Position numbers and translations under genes: made by a program. Shown piece by piece: positions 44,294-55,055 of a DNA stretch of 64,000 bases (its first letter is position 1; each line of letters starts with the position of its first letter). A model generated the notes under the pieces. The model was given only the letters and a program-made list of their open reading frames with translations, ran no database searches and was not told the DNA's origin. The DNA is from an uncultured Paracoccaceae bacterium (GTDB lineage Bacteria; Pseudomonadota; Alphaproteobacteria; Rhodobacterales; Rhodobacteraceae): assembly GCA_947498415.1 (NCBI GenBank), contig CANMKB010000001.1, positions 620,001 to 684,000 of the forward strand, read 5' to 3'.

Positions 44294-44728
44294 ATGTCCC
44301 GCAAATTTATAACTTCAATCCTAATCGCCGCTGTCACGGTGACGGGGATTTCACTGTCTGCTGCCCCGGCCAAAGCCGGGAATGATGATCTTGCCAAAAT
44401 CCTATTCGGGGCAACCGCCCTGATCATTATTGGGAAGGCGATTGAGAGCAATAACAAGGCTGAGGCCGCCTCTCGCCACAAGCAAAAGGTCACGCCCCCT
44501 CGTCCGAGTATTCGCCGGAAGGCGCTGCCAGCTCGTTGCCTGCGGGTACATGACACATGGGATGGCCGTGTGCGCATGTTGGGTCAGCGTTGCCTTGAAA
44601 AGCGTTACACCCACGTGAATCAGCTACCGCGCCAATGTAAGACACGCGTTCGTACCTACGATGGCCCTCGCCAGGGGTACCAAATGCGTTGTCTGCGGAA
44701 CAAAGGGTTTTACCTGGCATCCAAATAA
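44294..44728 (+). CDS. Small exported protein, Cys/Arg-rich, unknown function
   Basis: A 144-residue protein with a signal peptide (ITSILIAAVTVTGISLSAAPAKA, seen here as one hydrophobic run) followed by a hydrophobic stretch (AKILFGATALIIIGKAI) that may hold it in the membrane, and a basic C-terminal part with four cysteines (PARCLRV, QRCLEKR, QCKTRV, MRCLRNK) spaced as two pairs. GAAAGGA lies upstream of the ATG at 44294. A terminator follows at 44799. Similar proteins occur in related bacteria as hypothetical exported proteins; no function is known to me. Confidence 0.65.
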   Translation: MSRKFITSILIAAVTVTGISLSAAPAKAGNDDLAKILFGATALIIIGKAIESNNKAEAASRHKQKVTPPRPSIRRKALPARCLRVHDTWDGRVRMLGQRCLEKRYTHVNQLPRQCKTRVRTYDGPRQGYQMRCLRNKGFYLASK

Positions 44729-44798
44729 ACACGACTTTGACTTGCGAGCGTTGAGGTCGAGCATAGGGGCTTAACGTGCATCCCCAGCCGCCCCGAAG

Positions 44799-44832
44799 AT
44801 CCGGCACCGTTTCGATGGTGCCGGATTTTTCT
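44799..44832 (+). terminator. Rho-independent terminator
   Basis: ATCCGGCACC and GGTGCCGGAT pair around TGTTTCGA-type loop bases and are followed by TTTTTC. It closes the exported-protein gene and lies 36 bp before rnhB. Confidence 0.85.
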
Positions 44833-44867
44833 TGCGATAGGGGCGGATCTAAGGTTTCAGATGTCGC

Positions 44868-45500
44868 ATGACACAGCCAGATTACAGCCTCGAAGATATT
44901 GCCCTTTCAAACGGCGCCACTTTAGTTGCAGGAACCGATGAAGTGGGGCGGGGGCCGTTGGCCGGGCCAGTTATGGCCGCCGCAGTGATTCTGGACCCCA
45001 ACCAAATTCCCGAAGGCCTTAACGATTCTAAAAAGCTGTCTTTGAAGCGCCGTGAAGCGCTGTATGAGGAAATTTTGGCAGTTGCAGATGTTGGGTTTGG
45101 AGAAGCCAGTGTCGCCGAAATAGACGAAATCAACATTCTACAAGCAAGCCTTTTGGCGATGACCCGCGCCGTTCAAAACCTGTCCGGCCGTCCTGATTAT
45201 GTTCTGATAGATGGCAAGCTCATTCCAAAGGGATTGAATGTACCGGCCGAAGCAGTGGTCAAAGGAGACGCAAAAAGCGTTTCAATTTCAGCAGCTTCAA
45301 TTGTCGCCAAGGTTCGACGTGATCGACATATGCTGGCATTGGCGCAACAGTTCCCCGGCTATGGGTGGGAGTCGAACCAAGGCTACCCGACCAAACAGCA
45401 CCGCGAAGCTATCCACAGCCTGGGGATAACCCCACATCATCGGGTGTCGTTTAAGCCCATACACAACATATTGTATCAAGCTAAAAACATAACTTCCTGA
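44868..45500 (+). CDS. rnhB: Ribonuclease HII
   Basis: A 210-residue RNase HII that removes ribonucleotides from DNA-RNA hybrids. The catalytic start [15 protein letters not shown] (D24, E25), the central DYVLIDGK and the late [12 protein letters not shown] give the full acidic active site. It is preceded by a terminator and followed after 118 bp by ccrM on the same strand, a pairing that is common in alphaproteobacteria. Confidence 0.95.
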   Translation: MTQPDYSLEDIALSNGATLVAGTDEVGRGPLAGPVMAAAVILDPNQIPEGLNDSKKLSLKRREALYEEILAVADVGFGEASVAEIDEINILQASLLAMTRAVQNLSGRPDYVLIDGKLIPKGLNVPAEAVVKGDAKSVSISAASIVAKVRRDRHMLALAQQFPGYGWESNQGYPTKQHREAIHSLGITPHHRVSFKPIHNILYQAKNITS

Positions 45501-45526
45501 TTCAAAAAACAAATTGACGTGGAATC
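45499..45526 (+). promoter_or_regulatory. Two GANTC sites in the ccrM promoter region
   Basis: GATTC at 45499-45503 and GAATC at 45522-45526 are both targets of the methyltransferase encoded next (GANTC). A TTGACG hexamer at 45514-45519 lies between them and could be a -35 element. In Caulobacter, methylation of GANTC sites in the ccrM promoter lowers its own expression, so the same feedback is plausible here. Confidence 0.5.
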
Positions 45527-45609
45527 CACTTTAGTTGATCCTGTGGATAACCTAAGAGCACAAAAGTGCCTGGTTACAAATAGAGCGGAAAAATCCGCCA
45601 CGCTACTGA

Positions 45610-46734
<1,125 letters not shown>

Positions 46735-46834
46735 ATTCAGAACACGAGTATACCTTGGCCTGCTAATCTCCGCAGGACCATTGCCGAGGTACCGCCGGTG
46801 CCCGTGATCTGACTTTCATGTGGCACCTTACCTT

Positions 46835-46862
46835 GCCCCGCCTTTTTGGCGGGGCTTTTTTT
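46835..46862 (+). terminator. Rho-independent terminator of ccrM
   Basis: GCCCCGCC and GGCGGGGC pair around five T and are followed by seven T. It lies 100 bp after the ccrM stop. Confidence 0.88.
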
Positions 46863-46919
46863 CGACGGAAAATCCGGGCTTCGACGTGTTAAACTATAGA
46901 AAATTTGAGGGTCAGAAAA

Positions 46920-47612
46920 ATGAACTATCGTACCAACGTTTTAGCAGCACTTTTGATTGCAGCAGGCTCCCACGCCTTAGCGAATGATCCAAGGCATATC
47001 GGAGAACAGTCGATTAACAGCGACGGTGCGACAAAAGTTACGGCCGAAATTTGGGTGGATAACTGGTTTGCCTTGCATGTGAACGGCACAAAGATCGCAG
47101 AAGATTCTGTGGCCTATAAAACTGAGCGTTCCTTTAATGCAGAACGTATCAAGTTTAACGCTGATCTGCCGATGACAATCGCAGTAGAATTGCGTGACTT
47201 TATGGAGAATGACACCGGGCTTGAATACATCGGGAGCCGCAAGCAACAGATGGGCGATGGCGGTGCGATTCTTCAGTTCTCGGATGCGGCCGGACATATT
47301 CTGGGTGTTTCGGGGGCGGATTGGAATTGCCAAGTGATTCACCATGCCCCGATTCAAACCTCCTGTGCCAAGCAAGGAAATCCAATTGTGGGGCAAGGCG
47401 ATTGTGCGGGAAACATCAGTGAAGCGCCAGCGAATTGGACCGCGCCTTCATTCGATGACAGTGGATGGGACAGTGCGGTGGTGCATAGCGAAAGGGACGT
47501 TCGTCCAAAAGATGGTTATGATCGCATCAATTGGGATCGGGACGCTGAAATTATCTGGAGTAATGATCTAGAGCGCGACAACATTGTGTTGTGTCGTGCC
47601 TCCATTGGCTAG
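46920..47612 (+). CDS. Exported protein, unknown function, beta-rich
   Basis: A 230-residue protein with a signal peptide (LAALLIAAGSHALA) and a soluble beta-rich region. IWVDNWFALHVNGTKIAEDS and the closing APANWTAPSFDDSGWDSAVV resemble carbohydrate-binding galactose-binding-like domains (FDDSGWDSA is typical of such folds). Five cysteines are present. GAGGGTCAG precedes the ATG at 46920. It may bind glycans or cations outside the cytoplasm; I do not recognise a named family. Confidence 0.6.
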   Translation: MNYRTNVLAALLIAAGSHALANDPRHIGEQSINSDGATKVTAEIWVDNWFALHVNGTKIAEDSVAYKTERSFNAERIKFNADLPMTIAVELRDFMENDTGLEYIGSRKQQMGDGGAILQFSDAAGHILGVSGADWNCQVIHHAPIQTSCAKQGNPIVGQGDCAGNISEAPANWTAPSFDDSGWDSAVVHSERDVRPKDGYDRINWDRDAEIIWSNDLERDNIVLCRASIG

Positions 47613-47615
47613 CGC

Positions 47616-48758
47616 TTAGCGTGGCATCGGGTTGGTCGCCTTGTTGTAAGGCTGCCAATCTTTGATGTGTGGATAATTGGCCTTGCGCCACGCTCGAACC
47701 TTTGGGTTCATTATTCTGCGCCATAGTGGCGGAACCATCGCAACCATCGTCATGATGGGATAACCAAAAGGAAGCTGCGGTGCCTCTGACGTGCCGTAGT
47801 TTTGTAGCAAAGGAAACCGGCGATCTGGTTTGTAATGGTGATCAGAATGCCTTTGCAGATTAATCAAAAGCCAATTGGTTGCGGCGTGGGCAGCATTCCA
47901 ACTGTGCTGAGGTTTAACGTGTTCGTATTTACCTTCACCAATGTGTTCACGCGTGAGGCCGTAGTGTTCGACATAGTTAACGAGTTCGAGCTGCCAGACC
48001 GCAACACCGGCCTGCAGTGCAAACATCCCAAGGCCAAACCATCCCCCGATCAATACCGCCAAAAGCAACATGAGTGCCTGCAACGTCCAATAGCGGAAAA
48101 ACGGGTTAGATAAATCATGCCATGCGCGTTTTTTGCGTGCCAACATATCCTTTTCAGCGTTGAATGCAGAGGCAAGGCACTGCCATAAAACCCTAGGATA
48201 AAACCGATGGAAACCTTCATTGTAGCGGGCGGTGACAGGGTCTTTGGGGGTTCCGATGTATCTGTGATGCACCAGCAAGTGCTCGCTTCTGAAATGCGAA
48301 TATAGAACCATGGCCAACAAAATATCGCCTAACCAACGTTCCCATTTGGGTTTTTGGTGCATCAGCTCGTGGCTAAAGTTGATGCCAATTGTTCCGGTCA
48401 TGACGCCAACACCGAAAAATAATCCAATCGCTTCCCATGTCCCCAAGTGGTCGGCATTTGGAACATAGGCGATCAAACCGAATAGGGTTAAAAATTGTAG
48501 AGCTGGCCAAACAACTGTTACGCCACGATAGAAGCTAAGCTCTGCATCTGGGGTTGCCGGATTTTCATTTGATACATTCAGGCCAATCGCCGCATCTAGA
48601 ACGGAGAACAGAAACCATGTCGCAAACGGGGCGCTGATAACCCACCATCCCCCTTGAAAGGCGCTGAACCAAATCAATGGCACCAGCAAGGTTGGAAACC
48701 AAAAGGGCAGGGCTTTGCGCAAAGAACTGAAAGAGGGCGATATACTGATATCTGTCAT
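47616..48758 (-). CDS. AlkB-type membrane fatty-alkane hydroxylase
   Basis: A 380-residue non-haem di-iron membrane monooxygenase of the alkane hydroxylase/xylene monooxygenase family. The eight-histidine boxes are HELMH, HLLVHHR, the NYVEHYGL motif and LQRHSDHH. Five to six membrane spans are visible. The ATG at 48758 (MTDISISP) is preferred over one at 48818, which overlaps mutY. It hydroxylates terminal methyl groups of medium-length alkanes in well-studied members; the actual substrate here is unknown. No rubredoxin gene lies next to it. Confidence 0.9.
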   Translation of the reverse strand: MTDISISPSFSSLRKALPFWFPTLLVPLIWFSAFQGGWWVISAPFATWFLFSVLDAAIGLNVSNENPATPDAELSFYRGVTVVWPALQFLTLFGLIAYVPNADHLGTWEAIGLFFGVGVMTGTIGINFSHELMHQKPKWERWLGDILLAMVLYSHFRSEHLLVHHRYIGTPKDPVTARYNEGFHRFYPRVLWQCLASAFNAEKDMLARKKRAWHDLSNPFFRYWTLQALMLLLAVLIGGWFGLGMFALQAGVAVWQLELVNYVEHYGLTREHIGEGKYEHVKPQHSWNAAHAATNWLLINLQRHSDHHYKPDRRFPLLQNYGTSEAPQLPFGYPIMTMVAMVPPLWRRIMNPKVRAWRKANYPHIKDWQPYNKATNPMPR

Positions 48759-48804
48759 ACTGCTGCGTTCTTTATGTCCGTTTCGGCCATTCTGCACAGA
48801 ATAG

Positions 48805-49875
48805 TTAAGTTTGCGCAATTCCCCGACCGCCTGACGTCAAGTCAAAGGCTTTGCGCATCACAGTAGGCAAATCTGAAGGGCTAAAGTCAGGCAATGTGAC
48901 GAACTCGCCAATCGATGGCGTGCGATCCATTGGAACCAATGCAGTCTTTACCGATAGGCGCAGATGAAAGTGGGTGAATGTATGGCGGGCCTCAGCCGGA
49001 ATTTCCTTCCACTCTGCACGTATCGGCACGGAATGGTCTGGTACCTCTCCTTCGGTCCAATCTGATCCGGGCCATCCCAACATGCCGCCAAGCAGGCCTT
49101 TGTCTGGCCGCCGTTCAAGCAGATAAGCGCCATCCACGCGTTTGGCGATGTAGACGGTGCCCAAACGAATGGGCTTTGGCTTTTTAGGTGTTTTCTTAGG
49201 CAGTTGTGCAGCGGTGCCTTCTACCCGCGCCAGGCAAGGTGAGCGCCATGGGCAAATACCGCAAGCAGGGTTTTTCGGGGTGCAAATCGTTGCACCCAAA
49301 TCCATCACCGCTTGCGCATAGTCGCCGGGGCGCCTTGCCGGCGTCAAAGAATCTGCGCATTCGGTGAGTTCAGGTTTCGCTGCTGGAAGGGGTGTGTGAA
49401 TGTCATACATCCGCGCCATGACGCGTTCAACATTGCCGTCTACTACCGTCGCGCGTTGATCAAAGGCAATGGATGCGACCGCTGCAGCAGTATAGGGCCC
49501 AACCCCGGGGAGCTTGAGTAGGTCATCGATTCGGCTTGGAAATGTGCCACCAAGGTCGTTTGCTACGACGCGGGCGCATTTCAAAAGGTTACGAGCGCGT
49601 GCGTAGTAGCCAAGACCAGCCCAGGCTGCCATGACATCCTCGTCTGCTGCGTTGGCGAGATCATAGACCGTTGGCCAGCGACCGGTGAATTTTCGAAAAT
49701 AGTCTTTAACGGTCGCAACTGTGGTTTGTTGCAGCATGATCTCTGACATCCAGATTCGATAGGGATCAGGGGCAACACCTGCTTTGCGATCTGCTGGAGA
49801 GACCCGCCACGGCATCTTGCGCGCGTGATGATCATACCAATCCAGTAAATCGGCGGCTTTCGGCTGCTCACACAA
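48805..49875 (-). CDS. mutY: A/G-specific adenine glycosylase
   Basis: Base-excision enzyme of 356 residues that removes adenine mispaired with 8-oxoguanine. The helix-hairpin-helix LLKLPGVGPYTAAAVASIA and catalytic Asp in VVDGNVERVM are present, as is the iron-sulfur cluster motif CTPKNPACGICPWRSPC. The C-terminal Nudix-like domain for 8-oxoG recognition follows (about 230-345). The overlap with the longer alkB frame is only an artefact of the unused upstream start. Confidence 0.95.
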   Translation of the reverse strand: MCEQPKAADLLDWYDHHARKMPWRVSPADRKAGVAPDPYRIWMSEIMLQQTTVATVKDYFRKFTGRWPTVYDLANAADEDVMAAWAGLGYYARARNLLKCARVVANDLGGTFPSRIDDLLKLPGVGPYTAAAVASIAFDQRATVVDGNVERVMARMYDIHTPLPAAKPELTECADSLTPARRPGDYAQAVMDLGATICTPKNPACGICPWRSPCLARVEGTAAQLPKKTPKKPKPIRLGTVYIAKRVDGAYLLERRPDKGLLGGMLGWPGSDWTEGEVPDHSVPIRAEWKEIPAEARHTFTHFHLRLSVKTALVPMDRTPSIGEFVTLPDFSPSDLPTVMRKAFDLTSGGRGIAQT

Positions 49876-49959
49876 GTGTTATACCCTCAATATTATCTTA
49901 GCTGGCCTCAGCGGCATATCGCACTAAGATAGTGTCAAACGAAAGGATGCAAGGGCCCC

Positions 49960-50460
49960 ATGCGCAGAGCGTCGTACAAAGGCTTTCAACGCACGTCTAC
50001 CCTGCTGCGCGATCGCATTCGCAAGGCGGGTGAAACGCGTGGTTTTGCAGTTACCCGTGTTTTGACTCATTGGACCGAGATCGTCGGACAAGAGACCGCA
50101 TCCATCTGCAAGCCTGTTGATGTAAAATATGGCCGCCAAGGGTTTGGCGCGACACTGACAGTGCTTACAACCGGTGCACAGGCGCCGATGCTTGAAATGC
50201 AAAAAGAGCGGCTACGCGAAAAGGTCAACGCAGCCTATGGATACAACGCCATTGCGCGGCTGCGTATCACACAGACCGCACCGACCGGCTTTTCTGAAGG
50301 TCAGGCACAATTTCAGGCCGCACCCACGAAACCCAAAGCACCGCCCAATCCGGCCGTGCAAAAAGAAGCCAATTCGATGGCGTCCCCTGTACAAGATGCA
50401 GGTTTGCGGGACGCATTAGAGCAATTGGCAAACAACGTTTTATCCAAATCAAAGAACTGA
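49960..50460 (+). CDS. DciA-like DUF721 protein
   Basis: A 166-residue protein of the DUF721/DciA family. The N-terminal domain carries GFAVTRVLTHWTEIVGQETA and the KH-like strand ATLTVLTTGAQAPMLEMQK, followed by a low-complexity linker rich in Ala and Pro and a C-terminal helix. DciA proteins load the replicative helicase DnaB in bacteria without DnaC. Here it is divergent from mutY and 14 bp upstream of a DsbA-like gene. Confidence 0.8.
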   Translation: MRRASYKGFQRTSTLLRDRIRKAGETRGFAVTRVLTHWTEIVGQETASICKPVDVKYGRQGFGATLTVLTTGAQAPMLEMQKERLREKVNAAYGYNAIARLRITQTAPTGFSEGQAQFQAAPTKPKAPPNPAVQKEANSMASPVQDAGLRDALEQLANNVLSKSKN

Positions 50461-50474
50461 GGAAGGTTTCAGTG

Positions 50475-51134
50475 ATGAACCGAATTATTCCAATCATTGT
50501 TGCCGTTGTGATCGGCATTGCAGCAGGTGGTTATTATCTGTCCAAGGGCGGCAGCACGCCAGCGGTGGCACAAACTTCCGTGGACACACCACAGAGCAGT
50601 GACGTTGATACGTCTGGCATTCCAGAAATGGTATTGGGTGATGCGAGTGCGCCGATCACATTGATTGAGTATGCATCTTTCACATGTCCACACTGCGCCA
50701 GCTTTCATGAGAATGTTTATCCGCAACTCAAGGCGGATTACATCGATAGCGGCAAAGTTAAATTCGTGTTCCGAGAGGTGTATTTTGACCGCTTTGGTCT
50801 TTGGGCTTCGATGATTGCACGTTGTGGCGGACAAGAGCGCTTCTTTGGCATCACTGACCTGTTGATGAAAGGGCAGTCTGAATGGGCACGTGCGGGTGAT
50901 CCTGTCGCGATTGCGGATGCGATCCGTAAGGTGGGCCGCCTTGCAGGTCTTGGAGACGAACAGCTGCAAAGCTGTTTACAAGATGAAGATAACGCCAAAG
51001 AACTGGTTGCTTGGTACCAGAGCAACGCAGCAGAAGATCAGGTGACTGGCACTCCATCCTTTTTGATCAATGGCACGAAATACAGCAACATGAGCTATTC
51101 AGAATTGAAAGAACTGCTGGACGGTATGCTGTAA
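50475..51134 (+). CDS. DsbA-family thioredoxin-like protein
   Basis: A 219-residue membrane-anchored or exported thiol-disulfide oxidoreductase. The N-terminus (IIPIIVAVVIGIAAGGYY) is a signal anchor, followed by a thioredoxin fold with active site CPHC in SFTCPHCASF and cis-proline in TGTPSFLING. AGGAAGG lies 8 bp before the ATG at 50475; a GTG at 50472 is also possible. Relatives help fold cell-envelope proteins. A terminator follows directly. Confidence 0.88.
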   Translation: MNRIIPIIVAVVIGIAAGGYYLSKGGSTPAVAQTSVDTPQSSDVDTSGIPEMVLGDASAPITLIEYASFTCPHCASFHENVYPQLKADYIDSGKVKFVFREVYFDRFGLWASMIARCGGQERFFGITDLLMKGQSEWARAGDPVAIADAIRKVGRLAGLGDEQLQSCLQDEDNAKELVAWYQSNAAEDQVTGTPSFLINGTKYSNMSYSELKELLDGML

Positions 51135-51159
51135 TCCGTTCGTAACGTATCGGTATTAG

Positions 51160-51182
51160 CGCCCGCCACTGGCGGGCGTTTT
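51160..51182 (+). terminator. Terminator between dsbA-like gene and lpxK
   Basis: CGCCCGCC and GGCGGGCG pair around ACT and are followed by TTTT. It is shared by two converging transcription units. Confidence 0.85.
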
Positions 51183-51186
51183 CGTG

Positions 51187-52179
51187 TCAGAAGAGTGCGT
51201 TTAACGCATTGTCGATCACTGACCAGTCTGAAATCTCTAGCCGGACCGGCAGGGGAAGAACCTTTTGCCGATAGGCCGCGGGCAAACGCACGGCATCTTT
51301 TTCGGTGGTGACAAGTTGCGCTCCAAGTTTCCGAGCATCCGCATCCAAACGTGCCAGCAGGCTGGATGTAAGCGGTTGGTGATCATCCAGCGCATGGGTT
51401 TGAACCACATTGGCCCCAAGTGTGCGAAGTGTGCCAAAGAATTTCTCTGGATACCCAATGCCAGCAAAGGCAATCATTGGTGTTTCTGTCCAGTCCATGC
51501 CCGTTTCTAGGGGCATAACTTCCCCTTTTGCATGTGGAACGGTGACCGATGATCCCCAGATCTCGAGAAAGTCAGATTGGGCCTTATTAGAGCCTATTGA
51601 AAGCACCACATCTGCTCTGGATAGCCCGGCCTGAACTGGTTCACGTAATGGGCCAGCAGGAATGCAAAGGCCGTTACCAAACCCGCGCTGGGCATCGACC
51701 ACAATGATCGAAAAATCCTTGGGCACAGAAGGGTTTTGAAACCCATCATCCAACAGAACAGCATCGGCACCAGCCTCTTGTGCTGCGCGAACACCGGAGG
51801 CCCGATCCTTTGCAACCCATGTTGGCGTAAAGGCCGCAAGCAACAATGGCTCATCCCCAACGTCACTTGCCTGATGAATCCGCTCATTAACCTGAAGGGG
51901 CCCTTCGAGAGATCCACCATATCCACGCGAAACCACATGCACGGTTTTGCCCATTCCTTGTAGACGTTGAATCATGGCCATCGCGGTCGGAGTTTTGCCG
52001 GTGCCACCTGCATTTAAGTTCCCGATACAGATCACTGGGATCGTCGGCTTAAGGCTTGCGGGCTTGGAAATCCGCTTTGCGGTGGCAATTGCATAAAGTG
52101 CACCAAGAGGGGCGAGCAAGTTCGCCTTGATGCCTGGACGGTTTGGTGGGTTGTCCCAAAACTCTGGCGCACGCATCAA
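51187..52179 (-). CDS. lpxK: Tetraacyldisaccharide 4'-kinase
   Basis: Lipid A pathway kinase of 330 residues. The P-loop is in GNLNAGGTGKTPT (residues about 52-64), and the family's GYGGSLEGPL, LLDDGFQNPS and GFGNGLCIPAGPLREP follow. The N-terminal part is membrane-associated. It overlaps the upstream waaA gene by ATGA, so lipid A phosphorylation and Kdo transfer are encoded together. Confidence 0.95.
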   Translation of the reverse strand: MMRAPEFWDNPPNRPGIKANLLAPLGALYAIATAKRISKPASLKPTIPVICIGNLNAGGTGKTPTAMAMIQRLQGMGKTVHVVSRGYGGSLEGPLQVNERIHQASDVGDEPLLLAAFTPTWVAKDRASGVRAAQEAGADAVLLDDGFQNPSVPKDFSIIVVDAQRGFGNGLCIPAGPLREPVQAGLSRADVVLSIGSNKAQSDFLEIWGSSVTVPHAKGEVMPLETGMDWTETPMIAFAGIGYPEKFFGTLRTLGANVVQTHALDDHQPLTSSLLARLDADARKLGAQLVTTEKDAVRLPAAYRQKVLPLPVRLEISDWSVIDNALNALF

Positions 52180-53426
52180 TTGGCCCCTTTTTCATCAAGG
52201 GCCTCATTCACACACTCAACCACTCGATCCACGACGATTGCCCCTTCAGATACTGTTTCCCAGCCCGCATGAACCATTTGAGCCACTTGGTCAGGGGCCA
52301 TCAAACGAGATAAGGCTGCTGACAGAGTCTCTGCGTCACGCACAATGCGTGCGCCGCCTGCACGTGCCAGCCTTGAGTAGGCATCGAGGTGGTTGCGTAC
52401 GCCGGGCCCATAAAGCACGGCAGACCCTAGGGCTGCGGGTTCAAACGGGTTACGCCCTCCTTGGCCCGAAACAAGCGAGCAGCCCATCAATGTGATCGGG
52501 GCAATGCGGTAAAACAAACCCAACTCTGCGGTGTTCTCAGCGATGAGAATTTCCATTTTTTCATCTGGCACTTCGCCATCGTCCCAGCTTCCAACACGCC
52601 ACCCGGCCTCAATGCATTTTTCACGAAGGTCGACAGCGTCTGAGGCGTGTTCAGGGACTATGATCAGCAGCAATCTTGGCGAAATCTTACTGGTGGTCTT
52701 GTGCGCATGAAGCACAAAGGAAAGCTCTGCGGGCAATATGCGGGCCGCCAACCAAGATGGGCGTGCCTTTAAAGCTTCGCTCAGGTCTTCGAGGTCCGTT
52801 GCGTTGCATTTTAGCGCAGGGCTGTCTTCAAGAATTTGCCCGCTGTCTTCGATAGCGGAATCGCTGCCAATCGTTTTTCGTAAACGAAAGCCCGCAGCAG
52901 CGTTGCTTGCAAATATCCGTGTAAACAATGCAAGCGATGTGCGCAGCGAGTCTGGTAGCCATCGCCACCGTTTGCTTTCAAGTCCAGGCTCATCGGCATC
53001 CAGCAGAAACATCGGAATGCCTCTATCGGCGGCTTCGACTTGAAGAGACGGGCGGAGCCACGGACCAATCCAGATCGAGGCGGTTGGCTTCCAGTGATCT
53101 AAGAACACTTTTACATCAGACGGATTTTCCGAAGGGGCCTCGGCATAGATCACCCCATTTGGCAATTGTTTCGGCAGTCTTCGGCCCGGAGATAATGTCA
53201 GCAGAACTTCGGTGTTTCCACGCTGTTGCGCCAATCGCAGACCAAGCTGGGCCAGCGCTGTTGCCTTCACGGGTTCAGAGCAATGAAGCCAAAGCAGCGT
53301 TCCAATTGGGCGTGGTTGGTCAATCTTTGGCAAAGTTTTACCTTCGCGTCTGGCAAACGCAAGGTAGGCTGAGAGTGAAAGAGATGTTGCCACGTTATAA
53401 GGCTCATTGCGCAAGGGAGCGGCCAT
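52176..53426 (-). CDS. waaA: Kdo transferase (WaaA/KdtA)
   Basis: Transferase of 416 residues that adds Kdo to lipid IVA. The glycosyltransferase N-terminal domain includes LLWLHCSEPVKATAL and a series of blocks, and the C-terminal GT-B half has MGCSLVSGQGGRNPFEPAALGSAVLYGP, the donor-binding stretch (in the latter FEPAALG). The N-terminus lacks the long membrane span of the enterobacterial protein, as in many Rhodobacterales. It is the first gene of the pair with lpxK. Confidence 0.9.
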   Translation of the reverse strand: MAAPLRNEPYNVATSLSLSAYLAFARREGKTLPKIDQPRPIGTLLWLHCSEPVKATALAQLGLRLAQQRGNTEVLLTLSPGRRLPKQLPNGVIYAEAPSENPSDVKVFLDHWKPTASIWIGPWLRPSLQVEAADRGIPMFLLDADEPGLESKRWRWLPDSLRTSLALFTRIFASNAAAGFRLRKTIGSDSAIEDSGQILEDSPALKCNATDLEDLSEALKARPSWLAARILPAELSFVLHAHKTTSKISPRLLLIIVPEHASDAVDLREKCIEAGWRVGSWDDGEVPDEKMEILIAENTAELGLFYRIAPITLMGCSLVSGQGGRNPFEPAALGSAVLYGPGVRNHLDAYSRLARAGGARIVRDAETLSAALSRLMAPDQVAQMVHAGWETVSEGAIVVDRVVECVNEALDEKGAN

Positions 53427-53550
53427 GCCGCAACGGACGAGATTTAAAGGCTAAACTAAAGCGTGGCGACATGGGCGACAAGGGCAGAGTGGTTGACCTT
53501 ATGCCATATATCGGGCACCTCATTTGAAACCCGAGAGACCAAGGCTAACG

Positions 53551-54285
53551 ATGAAACCGTTTTTGATCCTGCAATTGCGCCCTGAACAAGACGCCAGCGA
53601 TGATGAATTTCACGCCATTCTTGATAAGGCAGAGCTGAACGTCGACCGCACTCATCGTATCCAGTTGGATCAGGAAGAACTGCCAAGAGACTTGGATCTA
53701 TCAGATTATGCTGGAGTCATTGTGGGCGGAGGCCCGGGCTGTGTCAGTGATGCACCCGAAGCCAAATCACCCATCGAAGCACGCATCGAAAGCGCTATCT
53801 TGTCGCTGATGCCTGAAATCACCAAGCGTGATTTCCCGTTCCTTGGTTGCTGTTACGGCATCGGTGTTTTGGGCCATCATCTTGGTCGGCATGTGAACAA
53901 AGATAATTATGGTGAAGAGGTCAGCGCAGCAGATTGCCGCCTAACCGAAACTGGTAAATCTGATCCGTTGCTTGAGGGAGTACCTGATCAGTTCGAAGCG
54001 TTTGTGGGCCATAAAGAAGCTTTGCAAACTCTGCCAGAAGGATGCGTTCATTTGGTGATGTCAGAGACCTGTCCCTACCAGATGATCCGCTATGGTCAGA
54101 ACGTTTATGCGACCCAATTCCACCCGGAAGCTGACGCAAAAAGCTTTGAGCTTCGGGTCGAAATTTATAAGCATAACGGTTATTTTGATCCTTCCGAAGC
54201 GGATGAATTGGTCGAAATGTGCCGCGCCGCGAATGTGGTGTCACCAGCACGCATTCTAAAGAACTTTGTGGATGTTTACGGCTAA
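53551..54285 (+). CDS. Class I glutamine amidotransferase-like protein
   Basis: A 244-residue protein with the catalytic Cys in FLGCCYGIGVLGHHLG and the His-Glu pair in TQFHPEAD. The start ATG at 53551 (MKPFLILQLRPEQDASD) follows AAGG; a longer frame lacks a ribosome site. It resembles GMP-synthase-type amidotransferase domains that act on small nitrogen compounds, but no synthase partner lies beside it. It is divergent from waaA and converges with cysQ, overlapping its stop by 4 bp. Confidence 0.8.
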   Translation: MKPFLILQLRPEQDASDDEFHAILDKAELNVDRTHRIQLDQEELPRDLDLSDYAGVIVGGGPGCVSDAPEAKSPIEARIESAILSLMPEITKRDFPFLGCCYGIGVLGHHLGRHVNKDNYGEEVSAADCRLTETGKSDPLLEGVPDQFEAFVGHKEALQTLPEGCVHLVMSETCPYQMIRYGQNVYATQFHPEADAKSFELRVEIYKHNGYFDPSEADELVEMCRAANVVSPARILKNFVDVYG

Positions 54286-55055
54286 TCGCAGAGCGACTTT
54301 AGTATGTCCGCATGAAGCGTGTCGTTGGCCGCTACAACCCCGGCAAGACGTGGATCAGCGTTGTTAAACAGCAAGGGTTGCCCGTTTTGATCTGACGTCG
54401 TAGCGCCAGCCTCACGCACAATAAGATCGCCGGCCGCGATGTCCCACTCCCACGATTTCCGCAACGTTAGCATCGCATCAAAGCGCCCCTGAGCCACCAG
54501 CGACAAACGATAAGCAAGGGACGGACGGTGGTGGCGCGTAAAGGTTTGCGGCTTTTTCCAATGGCGCGGGTCCATGGATGGCTTGGTTGCCAAGATCTCT
54601 GCGGTATTCAGATCTGCTTGATCCCCAGTGCGGATGATTTCACCATTCAGACGGGCGCCTTGTCCTCTTTCTGCTGTGTAAAGCAAATTAAGCAGAGGTA
54701 AGTAAATCACGCCAGCCGTGACCACACCTTTTTGCGCGATTGCAATCGAATGGGCCCATGTTTTGGCCCCTTCGATAAAGCTGCGGGTGCCATCAATGGG
54801 GTCGATGATAAACACGGCATCGGCTGAAAGCCGCTCTGTGGTATCGACAGATTCTTCGGATAGCCACGCATAATCTGGGCGGGCCTCACGGAGCTCGGTC
54901 TCGAGCATATCGTTTACAGCGATGTCGGCATCGGTGACGGGTCCAGCCCCATCGGGCTTATCCCAGGCTTCCACACCGTTTGCGGCATAGCCGGTCGCGA
55001 TCCGCCCAGCTTCCTTTGCTGCGTCGATCAAGAGTTGAAGATCAGCTCCCGGCAA
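54282..55055 (-). CDS. cysQ: 3'(2'),5'-bisphosphate nucleotidase
   Basis: Inositol-monophosphatase-fold enzyme of 257 residues that clears 3'-phosphoadenosine 5'-phosphate from sulfate assimilation. Metal sites are in WLSEESVDT and the IDPIDGTRSFIEG motif, with the later WEWDIAAGDLIVREAG. The FIEG ending is typical of CysQ rather than SuhB. It overlaps pmbA by 14 bp and is translated with it. Confidence 0.9.
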   Translation of the reverse strand: MPGADLQLLIDAAKEAGRIATGYAANGVEAWDKPDGAGPVTDADIAVNDMLETELREARPDYAWLSEESVDTTERLSADAVFIIDPIDGTRSFIEGAKTWAHSIAIAQKGVVTAGVIYLPLLNLLYTAERGQGARLNGEIIRTGDQADLNTAEILATKPSMDPRHWKKPQTFTRHHRPSLAYRLSLVAQGRFDAMLTLRKSWEWDIAAGDLIVREAGATTSDQNGQPLLFNNADPRLAGVVAANDTLHADILKSLCD